From: Halomonas sp. QHL1
Lineage (GTDB): Bacteria; Pseudomonadota; Gammaproteobacteria; Pseudomonadales; Halomonadaceae
NCBI RefSeq assembly: GCF_001882345.1
Contig: NZ_MINL01000001.1
Coordinates: 1,759,705-1,823,704 of the forward strand
Length of the DNA stretch: 64,000 bases
Direction of reading: 5' to 3'
Made by a program: the position numbers and the translations under genes. The notes beneath the pieces are model-generated. The model did not search any database. It was not told where the DNA came from and was given only the letters and a program-made list of their open reading frames with translations. Shown here piece by piece: positions 35,866-46,450 of the stretch (positions are counted from its first letter, which is position 1; each line of letters begins with the position of its first letter).

Positions 35866-36890
35866 CAGAGACGAATATCAACAAAAGCCTGCGAGCGAAT
35901 CTCTTGCTGCCAAGTCTCTAACTCTTCATTTGCGCGACGCTGGAAAATAGCTTGACGAACCTGCTCGCGCTGGCTCTCTTGGGTGACGTTCTGACGGCGG
36001 CGCTCTTGCACCTCAATGATGTGATAGCCGAACTGAGAGCGAACCGGCTGAGATACTTGGTTAATACTTAGCTCGCGCATCGCTTCTTCAAAAGCGGGGA
36101 CGGTTTGTCCTGGGCGTACCCAGCCTAGTTCGCCACCACTAAGTGCACTGCCGCTGTCGTCACTCATTTCGCGCGCCACAGAGGCAAAATCCTCACCTTG
36201 AGATAAGCGTTCACGCACTTCTTCCGCTAATGCACGGGCTTGATTTTCATCACGAGTGGGGGTCAGCTCAATCAATACATGGCGAGCGCGGATCTCTTCG
36301 ATAAAGTCCTGGTCGCCGGATTGGCCAGGCTGCTGATTGAGAAAGCGCTCAACGTCACGATCACTCACCGTTACGCGGTTGCTGATTTGCCGCTGCTGCA
36401 CCTGACGCATCAACATTTCACGGCGAACGTCTTCGCGCACACTCGCCAGCGTTGAGCCTTCAGCTTCCACTGCATCAGCAAACTCATCGAGCGTCATGCC
36501 GTTGGATTCGGCAATCGAGCGTACCTGGCCGTTTAGCTCGGTATCATCAATGCTCAAATTGGCATCTTCCGCCATCTGTAGCTGAATCTCCTCAACCACC
36601 ATGCGCTCAAGCACCTGACGCTCCAACTGGGAGCGCGGTGGAAGATTGCCGCCCTGGGCTTGGGCCTGCTGCTCGATTTGCAACATCCGGTCGTCTAACT
36701 CGCTACGCATAATCACATCGTCATTGACCACGGCCACGACGCTGTCCAGCACTTGGCGCTGGGTAGATTGGAAGTTCTGCGCCTGCAGGACTAGCGGGGC
36801 CAACGCAAGGCCTGTGCCTACACACAGCGCCAGCAAACTACCAGCAGAAAGCTGTTTCATACGGCCTAGCAAGGGCTTTCTCATTTTCAT
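35865..36890 (-). CDS. surA: periplasmic chaperone/peptidyl-prolyl isomerase with one parvulin domain
   Basis: Outer-membrane protein chaperone. From ATG 36890 it has 341 residues: a signal peptide ending LQAQ (about residue 35), the N-terminal chaperone core (VVAVVNDDVIMRSELDDR), then one parvulin domain (IRARHVLIELTP to FGYHIIEVQER, about 205-305) and a C-terminal helix. E. coli SurA has 428 residues and two parvulin domains; only one is present here. Upstream in-frame ATGs at 36908 and 36929 are possible; the last directly abuts the lptD stop, so the start is uncertain. Confidence 0.93.
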   Translation of the reverse strand: MKMRKPLLGRMKQLSAGSLLALCVGTGLALAPLVLQAQNFQSTQRQVLDSVVAVVNDDVIMRSELDDRMLQIEQQAQAQGGNLPPRSQLERQVLERMVVEEIQLQMAEDANLSIDDTELNGQVRSIAESNGMTLDEFADAVEAEGSTLASVREDVRREMLMRQVQQRQISNRVTVSDRDVERFLNQQPGQSGDQDFIEEIRARHVLIELTPTRDENQARALAEEVRERLSQGEDFASVAREMSDDSGSALSGGELGWVRPGQTVPAFEEAMRELSINQVSQPVRSQFGYHIIEVQERRRQNVTQESQREQVRQAIFQRRANEELETWQQEIRSQAFVDIRL

Positions 36891-36929
36891 AACAAACGTC
36901 TCTTTCATTAGCCATTCTATGGAAGTCAT

Positions 36930-39362
36930 TTACAGGGTAGTCGGACGATAGCCAGGGATTTTCTGTTCAAAATAGCTATCCGCCTCCTGACCAACGCCGC
37001 CTAAACCTCGGAATACAAAGCGCAAAAATAGCCCGCGATCGTTAAAGTCATCATCGATACGCGCGTTGTCATTATCATCGACCCATTCCCGCCATACTAA
37101 CTGCAAGCCATAGCAGCAGTCGCTCCACTGTACGCCTGCCAGTTGCTCAAGTGAGCGGTCATTGGTTTGATCGTGAATGTAACGGCCGATCAGATCAATC
37201 TGCGGGCTTGCCTTCCACGCAAATGACAGATCCCATTCTTCACGATCGTAGTTGCGAAAGCTGTCATCATCGGCTTCTACGCCAGGGTCGAAGTTTTGGA
37301 TTTCCCAACGGTAGCCAAGGTTCACTACGTGGCCTTGAGGGTGGCGATAGCGTACATCCACGCTTGAGCGCTCGGTGCGGTCGAGGTTATCGTCGTAGAG
37401 CCATTCGTAGCCAGTGCTCCAGCGGTCACTAATCTGCCAGTCGACGCGTGTAACCAGTGGCGATTTATCGCGCGTGGCCTGGTAATAACCCACACCGTCC
37501 GTGCGTGGTGGTAGCGTATCAGCATCGCCCACAATATCAATTCGGCGATCATCAAAGTAAACGCTCTGGCCTACCCCGAACGAGAGCCGGTCACGACCGG
37601 ACGCGTCTTCAAGCAAGCGCGATTCCACGCCCAAAGAGAGTCGGTTGAGATCGCCCACGCGGTCAGCGCCGGAAAAGCGTTGGGCCGACCAAAGCTGATT
37701 CCAGGAGAAAGCGCGCTCGCGGCTATCGAAGTCGGGTAGCTCGCTCTGGTCAGTGCGCGGTACATAGGCGTAGTTCAAACGCGGCTCTAAGGTTTGGCGA
37801 TAGTCACGCCCCCCCAGAGAGAGTTCCCGGTCAAACGCCAAGCCGCTGTCAACCGAGGTTATCGCAATACTGCGACTGGGCGAGTCGCTACGCTGCGTGT
37901 CGCGCTCGCCGTAATCCAATTGATAGTTGGTCTGCCACAGCTCTGTTCGTGGCTCCAGATAGCCCCAGGGGCGCTCAAACCGCCAACCCAGGGCTGGCGT
38001 TAAGTGCACACGACTACCCGTGGCGGCCTCACGCTCAATTACCCGCTGTTCATTCACATCCCGCCAGAAATAGGTCGCGTTGGAGCGCCATTGGCTATAA
38101 AAGCCATTGCCCAACTGCCAACTGGCATTGGCGCTTAAGCTAGGCAGGCGATAGAACGGTTTATCGCGCTCGTTGAGGGGGTCGTCCAAGCGCTGGAACC
38201 CTTGAGCTCGAGCATCAAGCTGCCAGCGTTCACCACGGTAATCGACCCGGGCCAAGCGCTCCATACTGACGCGATCATTGTCGCCAAACTCGCCACCAAA
38301 ATCATCGAAATAGCGACCGTCGCTGGCCGCACCGTAGCGCAAGCTATAATTACTACGTTCGTTAACACGACCAGCATGGCGGGCATCCACATACCAACGA
38401 TCCTCGCCTTCGAAGCGATTATCACCGCCGCCTGAGCCGCCGTTATCGCTACTTAAATAGCCGCCCTCAACGATGCCCGCACTCTCTTTAAACAGGTAGC
38501 GGTACTCACCGTTCATCAGCAACCCGTGATCGCTCATCCAGCGCGGCGTGATAGTCGCATCGCGATTGGGCGCGATATTCCAATAAAACGGTTGCGTGAA
38601 GTCCAAACTATCGGCTGAAAAGCTAATGGAGGGCGTCAACAGACCTGTGTGTCGGCGATCGTCGATGGGAAAGCGTAACCATGGCCAGTAAAATACCGGC
38701 ACATCTTTCACTTGCAGACGCGCATGACGCGCAGTGCCAAATCCTTCGGCTTGGTTCAGGCGAATATCACTGCTGACCAATTGCCAACTATTGGCGCCGG
38801 GGTCACAGGTAGTAAAGCTTGCGTCTTGCAGGCGGTACTCGCTCTCCCCGGTTTGCTCTAGCTGGCGGGCCTGGCCGCGTAGATGCTGGTCGTAAAGCAC
38901 ATAGTGGCTATTGCCCAGGGTGGCCCGATCTTCGTTAAGCCTTAGCATCGCCTGTTCGCCGCGTACCAAAGCCAGCCCGTCGCGTATGGCGATATTGCCT
39001 TCAGCATCGATCTGCTGACGGTCGGCGGGTAAAAAGACCCGCTCCGCTTCCACTTCCTCATTGCCGCGGCGCAACACAACATCACCGCGTAGTAACGCCT
39101 CGCCATTAGCAGCATAATCGACGTCGCTGGCCTCAAGTGAGAGGGTTTCCGGGTTTTCTTCCGCAGGTAAGCGGTAGCTGGGCATGACGTAGCGCCCACG
39201 GCACAGTTGATTAGCCGCTTCCTCTTTTCCCCAGGGTTGCCAATCCAATGCTTCAGCTGATAAGGCTTCCCCTTGAGCCACCGCCGTAAACGAGGCGCCA
39301 GCAAGCAAACTGCCCATTAGCGTATGCGTAACCGGCAACGTGCGCGAAAATCGCTTGCCCAT
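36930..39362 (-). CDS. lptD: LPS-assembly outer-membrane protein LptD
   Basis: Outer-membrane beta barrel that, with LptE, places lipopolysaccharide in the outer leaflet. From ATG 39362 (AAGGAT eight bases upstream) it has 810 residues with a signal peptide ending VAQG. The OstA-like N-terminal jelly roll covers about 70-200 and the barrel the rest. The four disulfide Cys are kept in pattern: one in NQLCRGRY, one in FTTCDPGANSW, and the adjacent pair in WSDCCYGLQL. First gene of lptD-surA-pdxA-rsmA-apaG and divergent from amgK. Confidence 0.97.
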   Translation of the reverse strand: MGKRFSRTLPVTHTLMGSLLAGASFTAVAQGEALSAEALDWQPWGKEEAANQLCRGRYVMPSYRLPAEENPETLSLEASDVDYAANGEALLRGDVVLRRGNEEVEAERVFLPADRQQIDAEGNIAIRDGLALVRGEQAMLRLNEDRATLGNSHYVLYDQHLRGQARQLEQTGESEYRLQDASFTTCDPGANSWQLVSSDIRLNQAEGFGTARHARLQVKDVPVFYWPWLRFPIDDRRHTGLLTPSISFSADSLDFTQPFYWNIAPNRDATITPRWMSDHGLLMNGEYRYLFKESAGIVEGGYLSSDNGGSGGGDNRFEGEDRWYVDARHAGRVNERSNYSLRYGAASDGRYFDDFGGEFGDNDRVSMERLARVDYRGERWQLDARAQGFQRLDDPLNERDKPFYRLPSLSANASWQLGNGFYSQWRSNATYFWRDVNEQRVIEREAATGSRVHLTPALGWRFERPWGYLEPRTELWQTNYQLDYGERDTQRSDSPSRSIAITSVDSGLAFDRELSLGGRDYRQTLEPRLNYAYVPRTDQSELPDFDSRERAFSWNQLWSAQRFSGADRVGDLNRLSLGVESRLLEDASGRDRLSFGVGQSVYFDDRRIDIVGDADTLPPRTDGVGYYQATRDKSPLVTRVDWQISDRWSTGYEWLYDDNLDRTERSSVDVRYRHPQGHVVNLGYRWEIQNFDPGVEADDDSFRNYDREEWDLSFAWKASPQIDLIGRYIHDQTNDRSLEQLAGVQWSDCCYGLQLVWREWVDDNDNARIDDDFNDRGLFLRFVFRGLGGVGQEADSYFEQKIPGYRPTTL

Positions 39363-39432
39363 GTTCGTTATCCTTGGCATCCAGAATCGGTATTATACAG
39401 CCCGCATGATGCCCGACCAGCAAGGAGCTTGC

Positions 39433-41123
<1,691 letters not shown>

Positions 41124-41126
41124 CCT

Positions 41127-41549
41127 ATGCATCTTCGCTATTTACGTGAAGCCATCGCTGACACGCCACGGGTAGCGGTCTACGGCACGCTCAAGCAAGG
41201 TTTCAACAATGCCCACTGCCTAAGCGGTGCCACTCTGCTCGGGAGCGACATTACCCCAGCGCTCACGCTCTACGATATCGGCCCCTACCCCGGCGCCAAA
41301 TGGCAACCGTCAAAAGGGGTCACAATAGAAGTCTATCGGATCAACGTTGACCACCTGGCCGAGCTAGACCGTTTAGAGGATTACCGCATTGATGCACCGA
41401 CCGAGGGCGAATATGTCCGTCAGCAGATAACCACCCGCTTTAGCCGCGCTTGGGTGTATCTTTACAATCCAAGCGTGGTGGGTAAACCAGCCATCTATGA
41501 GGGCGGCTGGCGCATGCCGAACAGTCGCAATGTTCAACCAGGGCGCTGA
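41127..41549 (+). CDS. gamma-glutamylcyclotransferase (AIG2-like) family protein
   Basis: 140-residue small beta-barrel protein. RVAVYGTLKQGFNNAHCL carries the substrate-binding YGTL motif. ELDRLEDYR holds the conserved Glu that acts as catalytic base in GGCT-like enzymes. It starts three bases after the murU stop, so it may join the wall-recycling transcript. Members act on gamma-glutamyl amines or peptides; the actual substrate is unknown. Confidence 0.85.
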   Translation: MHLRYLREAIADTPRVAVYGTLKQGFNNAHCLSGATLLGSDITPALTLYDIGPYPGAKWQPSKGVTIEVYRINVDHLAELDRLEDYRIDAPTEGEYVRQQITTRFSRAWVYLYNPSVVGKPAIYEGGWRMPNSRNVQPGR

Positions 41550-41620
41550 GAAGAGGCGCGCAGGCCAAGAAATGTTATGCTGCGCGACTTACCTTTCGTC
41601 GCCTAGATGAGGAGAGCAGC

Positions 41621-42049
41621 GTGAAAGCACGGGTAAAATGGACAGAAGGCCGTCAATTCGTGGCGGAATCCGGTAGCGGGCACAGCGTTGTGATCGACGG
41701 TCCGCCCGACCATGGCGGCCGCAATACTGGGCCTCGCCCAATGGAAATGCTGTTGATGGGCATGGGCAGCTGCACCGCTTTTGATATCTTGAATATTCTT
41801 GATAAAGCGCGTGCTGATGTGTCCGACTGCGTTGCTGAGCTAGACGCCGAACGTGCCGATGAAGTGCCCGCCGTGTTTACCAAGATCCACGTCCATTTCG
41901 TGGTCACTGGACGCGCGCTGAAAGAGAAGCAGGTTGCCCGCGCGGTTGAACTTTCCGCTGAAAAGTACTGCAGTGCATCGATCATGCTCGTTAACGGCGG
42001 CGTTAAGATCACCCATTCCTTTGAGATTATGGAGGAGGCTCGGACGTGA
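41621..42049 (+). CDS. OsmC/Ohr-family protein (YhfA-like)
   Basis: 142-residue redox protein starting at GTG with GAGGAG six to seven bases upstream. The two reactive Cys are 51 (GSCTAFD) and 117 (EKYCSAS), consistent with a thiol peroxidase-like fold. The same gene precedes speD in Pseudomonas, where a vfr gene lies further upstream; vfr is absent here. The stop overlaps the speD GTG by four bases. Confidence 0.9.
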   Translation: MKARVKWTEGRQFVAESGSGHSVVIDGPPDHGGRNTGPRPMEMLLMGMGSCTAFDILNILDKARADVSDCVAELDAERADEVPAVFTKIHVHFVVTGRALKEKQVARAVELSAEKYCSASIMLVNGGVKITHSFEIMEEART

Positions 42050-42840
42050 CAGACAATCTCCGACTCCACGGGTTTAACAACCTGACCAGCTCGCTGAGCT
42101 TCAACATTTACGACATCTGTTATGCCAAAACAGAAGAGCAGCGTGGGGCTTACATCGACTATATCGATGAGCTTTACAACGCCGAACGTTTAACGCAGAT
42201 TCTTAAAGACGTCACCAATATCATCGGCGCTCATGTGCTCAATATCGCCCGTCAGGACTACGAGCCCCACGGCGCTAGCGTGACGATTTTGATTGCCGAA
42301 CATGAGCTTGACGAGGCGGCGCCTGAGCAAATTAAACCAGGCCCCGGGCCACTACCGGAAACGGTGGTTGGGCACCTGGATAAAAGCCACGTTACGGTGC
42401 ATAGCTACCCCGAGTCGCATCCTGACAACGGTATCAGCACCTTCCGTCTGGATATCGACGTCTCCACCTGTGGTCATATCAGCCCGTTAAAAGCGCTGAA
42501 CTACCTGATCCACAGTTTCGACTCCGACATTGTCACCATGGATTACCGGGTGCGTGGTTTTACCCGCGATGTGGATGGTAAAAAATTGTTTATCGATCAC
42601 GGCATTACCTCCATTCAAGACTACCTTGCTGAAGATACCAAGCATGCGTACCAGATGATGGACGTCAACGTGTATCAGGAAAACATGTTCCACACCAAGA
42701 TGCTGCTCAAAGACTTTGAGCTGGATAATTACCTGTTCGGCACTTCGCGCCGCGATATTACCTTTGAAGAAGCCCGTGACATTGAGGGCCGTCTGCGTAA
42801 AGAGATGCTGGAAATTTTCTACTCCCGCAACTTGGATTAA
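42046..42840 (+). CDS. speD: S-adenosylmethionine decarboxylase proenzyme
   Basis: 264-residue pyruvoyl enzyme of the E. coli type that makes decarboxylated SAM for spermidine synthesis. Self-cleavage should fall between Lys 113 and Ser 114 ([15 protein letters not shown]), giving a beta chain and a pyruvoyl alpha chain. [19 protein letters not shown] and [13 protein letters not shown] are near identical to E. coli. It starts at GTG coupled to the OsmC gene and ends before an intrinsic terminator. Confidence 0.97.
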   Translation: MTDNLRLHGFNNLTSSLSFNIYDICYAKTEEQRGAYIDYIDELYNAERLTQILKDVTNIIGAHVLNIARQDYEPHGASVTILIAEHELDEAAPEQIKPGPGPLPETVVGHLDKSHVTVHSYPESHPDNGISTFRLDIDVSTCGHISPLKALNYLIHSFDSDIVTMDYRVRGFTRDVDGKKLFIDHGITSIQDYLAEDTKHAYQMMDVNVYQENMFHTKMLLKDFELDNYLFGTSRRDITFEEARDIEGRLRKEMLEIFYSRNLD

Positions 42841-42876
42841 GCCCCAATCTGCACTCAACGCAGCACCGGAACGCCC

Positions 42877-42903
42877 AAAAGCCAGCTCATGCTGGCTTTT
42901 TTT
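42877..42903 (+). terminator. intrinsic terminator of speD
   Basis: A 10-bp stem (42877-42886 with 42891-42900) has a TCAT loop and is followed by a run of seven T on the plus strand. It lies 36 bases past the speD stop. Confidence 0.9.
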
Positions 42904-42924
42904 ATTACATATCAACTAAATATA

Positions 42925-43139
42925 CTGGCTTATATGTCATTGCGAGGAGCCTGCGACGAAGCAATCTCTACCTACGGTGGCACTCAAGCCCAGATCGCCG
43001 CGCTTCGCTCGCGATGACAGGAAGGGCATTAGGAGCCTGGCTTATATGTCATTGCGAGGAGCCTGCGACGAAGCAATCTCTACCCGCGGTGGCACTCAAG
43101 CCCAGATCGCCGCGCTTCGCTCGCGATGACATGAAGGGC
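42925..43139. repeat. tandem pair of 103-bp palindromic, MITE-like elements
   Basis: Copies at 42925-43027 and 43037-43139 differ at only three positions and are separated by 9 bases (period 112). Within each, an 85-bp core (42935-43019 and 43047-43131) begins TGTCATTGCGAGG and ends CTCGCGATGACA, which are imperfect terminal inverted repeats. Core sequences of the type CATTGCGAG...AAGCAATCTC are a familiar non-coding repeat in several unrelated bacteria. No transposase is nearby. The 308-base gap between speD and lpxL holds only this and the speD terminator. Confidence 0.85.
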
Positions 43140-43148
43140 TGTCGCTGT

Positions 43149-44063
43149 TTAATAAACGCTAGGCTCGCCTTCGGGGCGAGTCTTAAAGCGCCGGTGTAGC
43201 CATAGATACTGCTCGGGGTGCTTGCGAATCGCCAGCTCAATAAACTGGTTGATCCGCGTTGCATCGGCCACTTCATCGCCGCTGGGAAACCCTTCCAAAG
43301 CGGGCAGACTTTCAATGGTGTAAGTAGCGTTATCCGGGTTGCGGTGAAACATCATCGGCACCACAGGTGCACCGGTCATACGCGCCAGCTTGGCCGTTAA
43401 ACGAATAGTCGCGGCCTGTTGGCCAAATAGCGGTGCGAAAACGCTGACATCGCGGCCAAAATCCTGATCCGGTGAGTACCACACCATGCGGCCCGCTTTT
43501 AGCTGACGCACTGCCCCGCGCAGGTCATAACGGTCAATCGCGACGCCGAAGTTACGCTTTCTGGCACGGGTCATAAAGCGCTCAAAGAGCGGGTTATTAT
43601 GCGGGCGATAGACCGCATCGGCAGAGAAAAACAGCGCGTGAATGGCCCCCCCTAAATCTAACGACGAGAAGTGAACGCCAACAATGATCACGCCTTTACC
43701 CTGGGCCTCGGCGCGGGCCATATGCTCCTCGCCGATGTAAGCGACCCGGTGGCGCAGGCTTTCGCCGTCGCGACACCAGCCCGTTGCGGTTTCAATCAGA
43801 CCAATGCCATTGGCAATAAAGGTATCTTTGACAAGCTGGCGCTGTTGCCCGGCGCTCTTTTCGGGGAAGCAGAGCGCTATGTTGATTTCGGTAATACGCC
43901 GCCGACGTTTGGCAAAGCGCCATGCGAGCAGCCCTAGCCCTTTACCAATGGCCATTTTTATACGCCAAGGTAGCCAAGCAGCGATATACATTGCGCCAAT
44001 AGCAAGCCATGTGGGCCAGTATCGCGGGTGGGCGAAAGAGCGTGGATAACGTGATTTCGACAT
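43149..44063 (-). CDS. lpxL: lipid A biosynthesis lauroyl acyltransferase (LpxL/HtrB-like)
   Basis: 304-residue late acyltransferase that adds a secondary acyl chain to Kdo-lipid A. One membrane segment lies at about 17-36. The catalytic HX4D/E motif is HFSSLD with His 131 and Asp 136 (Glu in E. coli LpxL). WYSPDQDFGR and the C-terminal PEQYLWLHRRFKTRPEG are close to LpxL. It begins 12 bases after the alr stop, so the two form one unit. Confidence 0.92.
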   Translation of the reverse strand: MSKSRYPRSFAHPRYWPTWLAIGAMYIAAWLPWRIKMAIGKGLGLLAWRFAKRRRRITEINIALCFPEKSAGQQRQLVKDTFIANGIGLIETATGWCRDGESLRHRVAYIGEEHMARAEAQGKGVIIVGVHFSSLDLGGAIHALFFSADAVYRPHNNPLFERFMTRARKRNFGVAIDRYDLRGAVRQLKAGRMVWYSPDQDFGRDVSVFAPLFGQQAATIRLTAKLARMTGAPVVPMMFHRNPDNATYTIESLPALEGFPSGDEVADATRINQFIELAIRKHPEQYLWLHRRFKTRPEGEPSVY

Positions 44064-44075
44064 GTAAACAACCGT

Positions 44076-45176
44076 TTAAGCAGACCGCCCATGATAACGC
44101 CGCGGCGCCCTTGGCAATACCCCTGTGAGTAGCGTATAGCTAATGGTATCGCAGTAACGGGCCACTTCATCCACCGACAGCACTTCGCCGTTGCTGGCCC
44201 TGCCCCACAATACAACGTCGCTGCCAATCGCGGCATCGGGGACGTCCGTCACATCAACGGTCAGCATATCCATGGAGACTTTACCGGCAATCGCGCAGCG
44301 CTGGCCGTTGACCAGTACCGGCGTGCCATCGCGGGCATGGCGGTCGTAGCCATCACCGTAGCCGCAGGCGACCACGGCAATGCGTGAACGCCGCGGCGCT
44401 CGCCAGCGCCCGCTATAGCCCACAGGTTCGCCCTCTTCTAACTCCCGCAAAGCAATAATTTCCGAGCGAAGGGTCATCACTGGCTGCAGCTGTCGGGTGA
44501 TTTCATTGGCGACTTCCAAGGGGTCGCTGCCGTAAAGCATCACCCCTGGCCGGTTCCAGTCGCCGTGGGCCACCGGCCACGCCAGGGTAGCCGGTGAATT
44601 GGCCAAACACAGCGGTGCTTCTAGCTCGCTGGCAAGCCCCTGCAGCCGGGTCATTTGCTGGTTGAAGTAGCTGTTATCGCGGGAATCAGCGCTGGCAAAG
44701 TGGCTCATGAGATGCAGTGAGGCCACGCTTGGCGCGGCATCTAACTGACGCCAGATAGCGGCGGCTTCGTCGATGGCAAAGCCCAAGCGGTGCATGCCCG
44801 AGTCGACTTTTAACCAAACGGGAATAGGTGCCTGCGGTGAGGCGGCTAGCAAGACATCGACCTGCCACTGACTGTGTACCGCAATCCAGAAGCCGTGGGT
44901 GTCCACCAGCGCCAGCTCATCGGCGCTGAAAATGCCTTCCAATAGGATAATGGGTTGGGTAATGCCGCCCTGGCGCAGGGTTAGGGCTTCTTCGATACAG
45001 GCGACGGCAAACGCAGGGGCTAGGTGCTCCAGCGCCTGGGCGCAGGCCAGCGCGCCATGCCCATACCCATCGGCTTTGATAACGGCCACTGAGCGACTTT
45101 GTGGCGCGCAGCGACACGCCAATTGATAGTTGTGACGCAGCGCGTCCAGATCAATGTCAGCCACAAGGGGGCGCAT
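44076..45176 (-). CDS. alr: alanine racemase
   Basis: PLP enzyme of 366 residues that makes D-alanine for peptidoglycan. From ATG 45176 it opens RPLVADIDLDALRHNYQLA, and the PLP Lys is 34 in VIKADGYGHGAL. The C-terminal domain has EPVGYSGRW-type residues with the second catalytic Tyr and VDVTDVPDAAIGSDVVLWG. Biosynthetic Alr and catabolic DadX cannot be told apart by sequence alone; the lack of a dadA neighbour favours Alr. It precedes lpxL on the same strand. Confidence 0.95.
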   Translation of the reverse strand: MRPLVADIDLDALRHNYQLACRCAPQSRSVAVIKADGYGHGALACAQALEHLAPAFAVACIEEALTLRQGGITQPIILLEGIFSADELALVDTHGFWIAVHSQWQVDVLLAASPQAPIPVWLKVDSGMHRLGFAIDEAAAIWRQLDAAPSVASLHLMSHFASADSRDNSYFNQQMTRLQGLASELEAPLCLANSPATLAWPVAHGDWNRPGVMLYGSDPLEVANEITRQLQPVMTLRSEIIALRELEEGEPVGYSGRWRAPRRSRIAVVACGYGDGYDRHARDGTPVLVNGQRCAIAGKVSMDMLTVDVTDVPDAAIGSDVVLWGRASNGEVLSVDEVARYCDTISYTLLTGVLPRAPRRYHGRSA

Positions 45177-45233
45177 GTACTCTCTCACTTACCTGATTTA
45201 GCAATAAAGCTAATGAATAACAATTTCGGCAAT

Positions 45234-45264
45234 AAAAAACCGAGTAAGCGCTCAATGGCACTCG
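45234..45264 (-). terminator. probable rpoS terminator
   Basis: On the minus strand CGAGT and ACTCG close a 14-base loop containing AGCGCT and are followed by a run of six T (A at 45234-45239). The stem is only five to six pairs, so confidence is moderate. Confidence 0.45.
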
Positions 45265-45296
45265 CCCGGCTTAGAGGGGTGTTGCGCTTTACGCTC

Positions 45297-45315
45297 ACCT
45301 AAGCTTCACTTAGGT
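45297..45315 (-). other. hairpin overlapping the rpoS stop codon
   Basis: ACCTAAG and CTTAGGT form a perfect 7-bp stem with a 5-base loop that includes the rpoS TAA. No T run follows directly. It may protect the mRNA 3' end. Confidence 0.4.
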
Positions 45316-46284
45316 TTCAAACAGCGCTTCCAGAGAAAGCCCCTGTTTTTCCAGCGAACGGCGGAGTTTCTTGAGTGCTTCGACTTGAATCTGGCGAACC
45401 CGTTCGCGGGTTAAGCCGATTTCGGCACCCACTTCTTCCAGGGTTGCAGACTCGTGACCTCGTAAGCCAAAGCGGCGGACAACCACTTCGCGCTGCTTTT
45501 CACTTAGTTCATCCAACCAAAGATCCACATGCTCTTTGACGTCGCCATCCACCAGGCGTGCCTCTGGGCCTTGAACCTCATCGTCAGCCAACGTATCGAT
45601 CAGCGGCTTATCGCTCTCGCCACCCATGGGGTAGTCGACCGACGACACTCGCTCATTAAGGCCGAGCATCTTTTTCACCACATCGACCGGTTTATCGAGG
45701 TGATCGGCGATCTCTTCGGCGGTGGCTTCGTGATCAAACTTCTGGGTCAGTTCACGCGCCGCACGCAGGTAAATATTCAGCTCTTTGACCACATGAATGG
45801 GCAAGCGGATCGTACGCGTCTGGTTCATCAGCGCCCGCTCGATGGTCTGACGTATCCACCAAGTGGCATAGGTCGAGAAACGGAAGCCCCGTTCAGGGTC
45901 AAACTTCTCCACAGCACGGATCAAGCCTAAATTGCCCTCTTCAATCAAATCCAGCAGCGTTAAGCCGCGGTTTAGGTAGCGACGGGCAATCTTCACTACC
46001 AGGCGCAGGTTGGATTCAATCATCCGCGAGCGCCCCATTGGGTCACCCTTACGCGCTAAGCGGCCATAGTAAACTTCCTCTTCTGGCGTTAACAGTGGCG
46101 AAAAGCCGATTTCGTTGAGGTAGATTTGCGTAGCATCCAAGCTTTGGGTCGATTGACGATCCTCGCGCCCTAGTGCTTTTTCGAAAGCGTCTTCTTCTAC
46201 CGTGACCTCATCATCAGTATCATCAAGCGCCCCCTCAGCAGCATCCAGGTCAACCTCCTGTAGATCTTTCTCCAACATACTCAT
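45310..46284 (-). CDS. rpoS: RNA polymerase sigma factor RpoS
   Basis: Stationary-phase and general stress sigma factor, 324 residues from ATG 46284 (GAGGGG nine bases upstream). Region 1.2 begins at [21 protein letters not shown], region 2 at [20 protein letters not shown] with [20 protein letters not shown], region 3 at [18 protein letters not shown] and region 4 at [21 protein letters not shown]. The short N-terminus is strongly acidic. It follows nlpD, inside whose coding region the main rpoS promoter lies in enterobacteria; the 166-base gap could form a regulated 5' leader. Confidence 0.97.
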   Translation of the reverse strand: MSMLEKDLQEVDLDAAEGALDDTDDEVTVEEDAFEKALGREDRQSTQSLDATQIYLNEIGFSPLLTPEEEVYYGRLARKGDPMGRSRMIESNLRLVVKIARRYLNRGLTLLDLIEEGNLGLIRAVEKFDPERGFRFSTYATWWIRQTIERALMNQTRTIRLPIHVVKELNIYLRAARELTQKFDHEATAEEIADHLDKPVDVVKKMLGLNERVSSVDYPMGGESDKPLIDTLADDEVQGPEARLVDGDVKEHVDLWLDELSEKQREVVVRRFGLRGHESATLEEVGAEIGLTRERVRQIQVEALKKLRRSLEKQGLSLEALFET

Positions 46285-46450
46285 GGCCTTACCCCTCGAT
46301 TGTCGCCTACCCGCCATTTAGAAAGCCAAAGGAGTGCACTCTAAGACGCACACCATATTGTTATGTGACATTTGTTATATGACGCTCGAATATAGCCATT
46401 CGGGCAACGTCCAAGTTAAACGCTGTTTACTCGCTCTACCGGTGAGTGCA

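Noticed and set aside
37151-38435. Several short plus-strand frames inside lptD
   Set aside because: All are antisense shadows of a strongly supported outer-membrane protein gene, without ribosome sites.
42925-43139. A CRISPR-like array
   Set aside because: Only two copies, the unit is 103 bp and palindromic, the spacer is 9 bases, and no cas genes are near.
43014-43199. A 61-codon open frame across the intergenic repeats
   Set aside because: It lies in the second palindromic repeat and the lpxL 3' end, and its sequence is dictated by the repeat.
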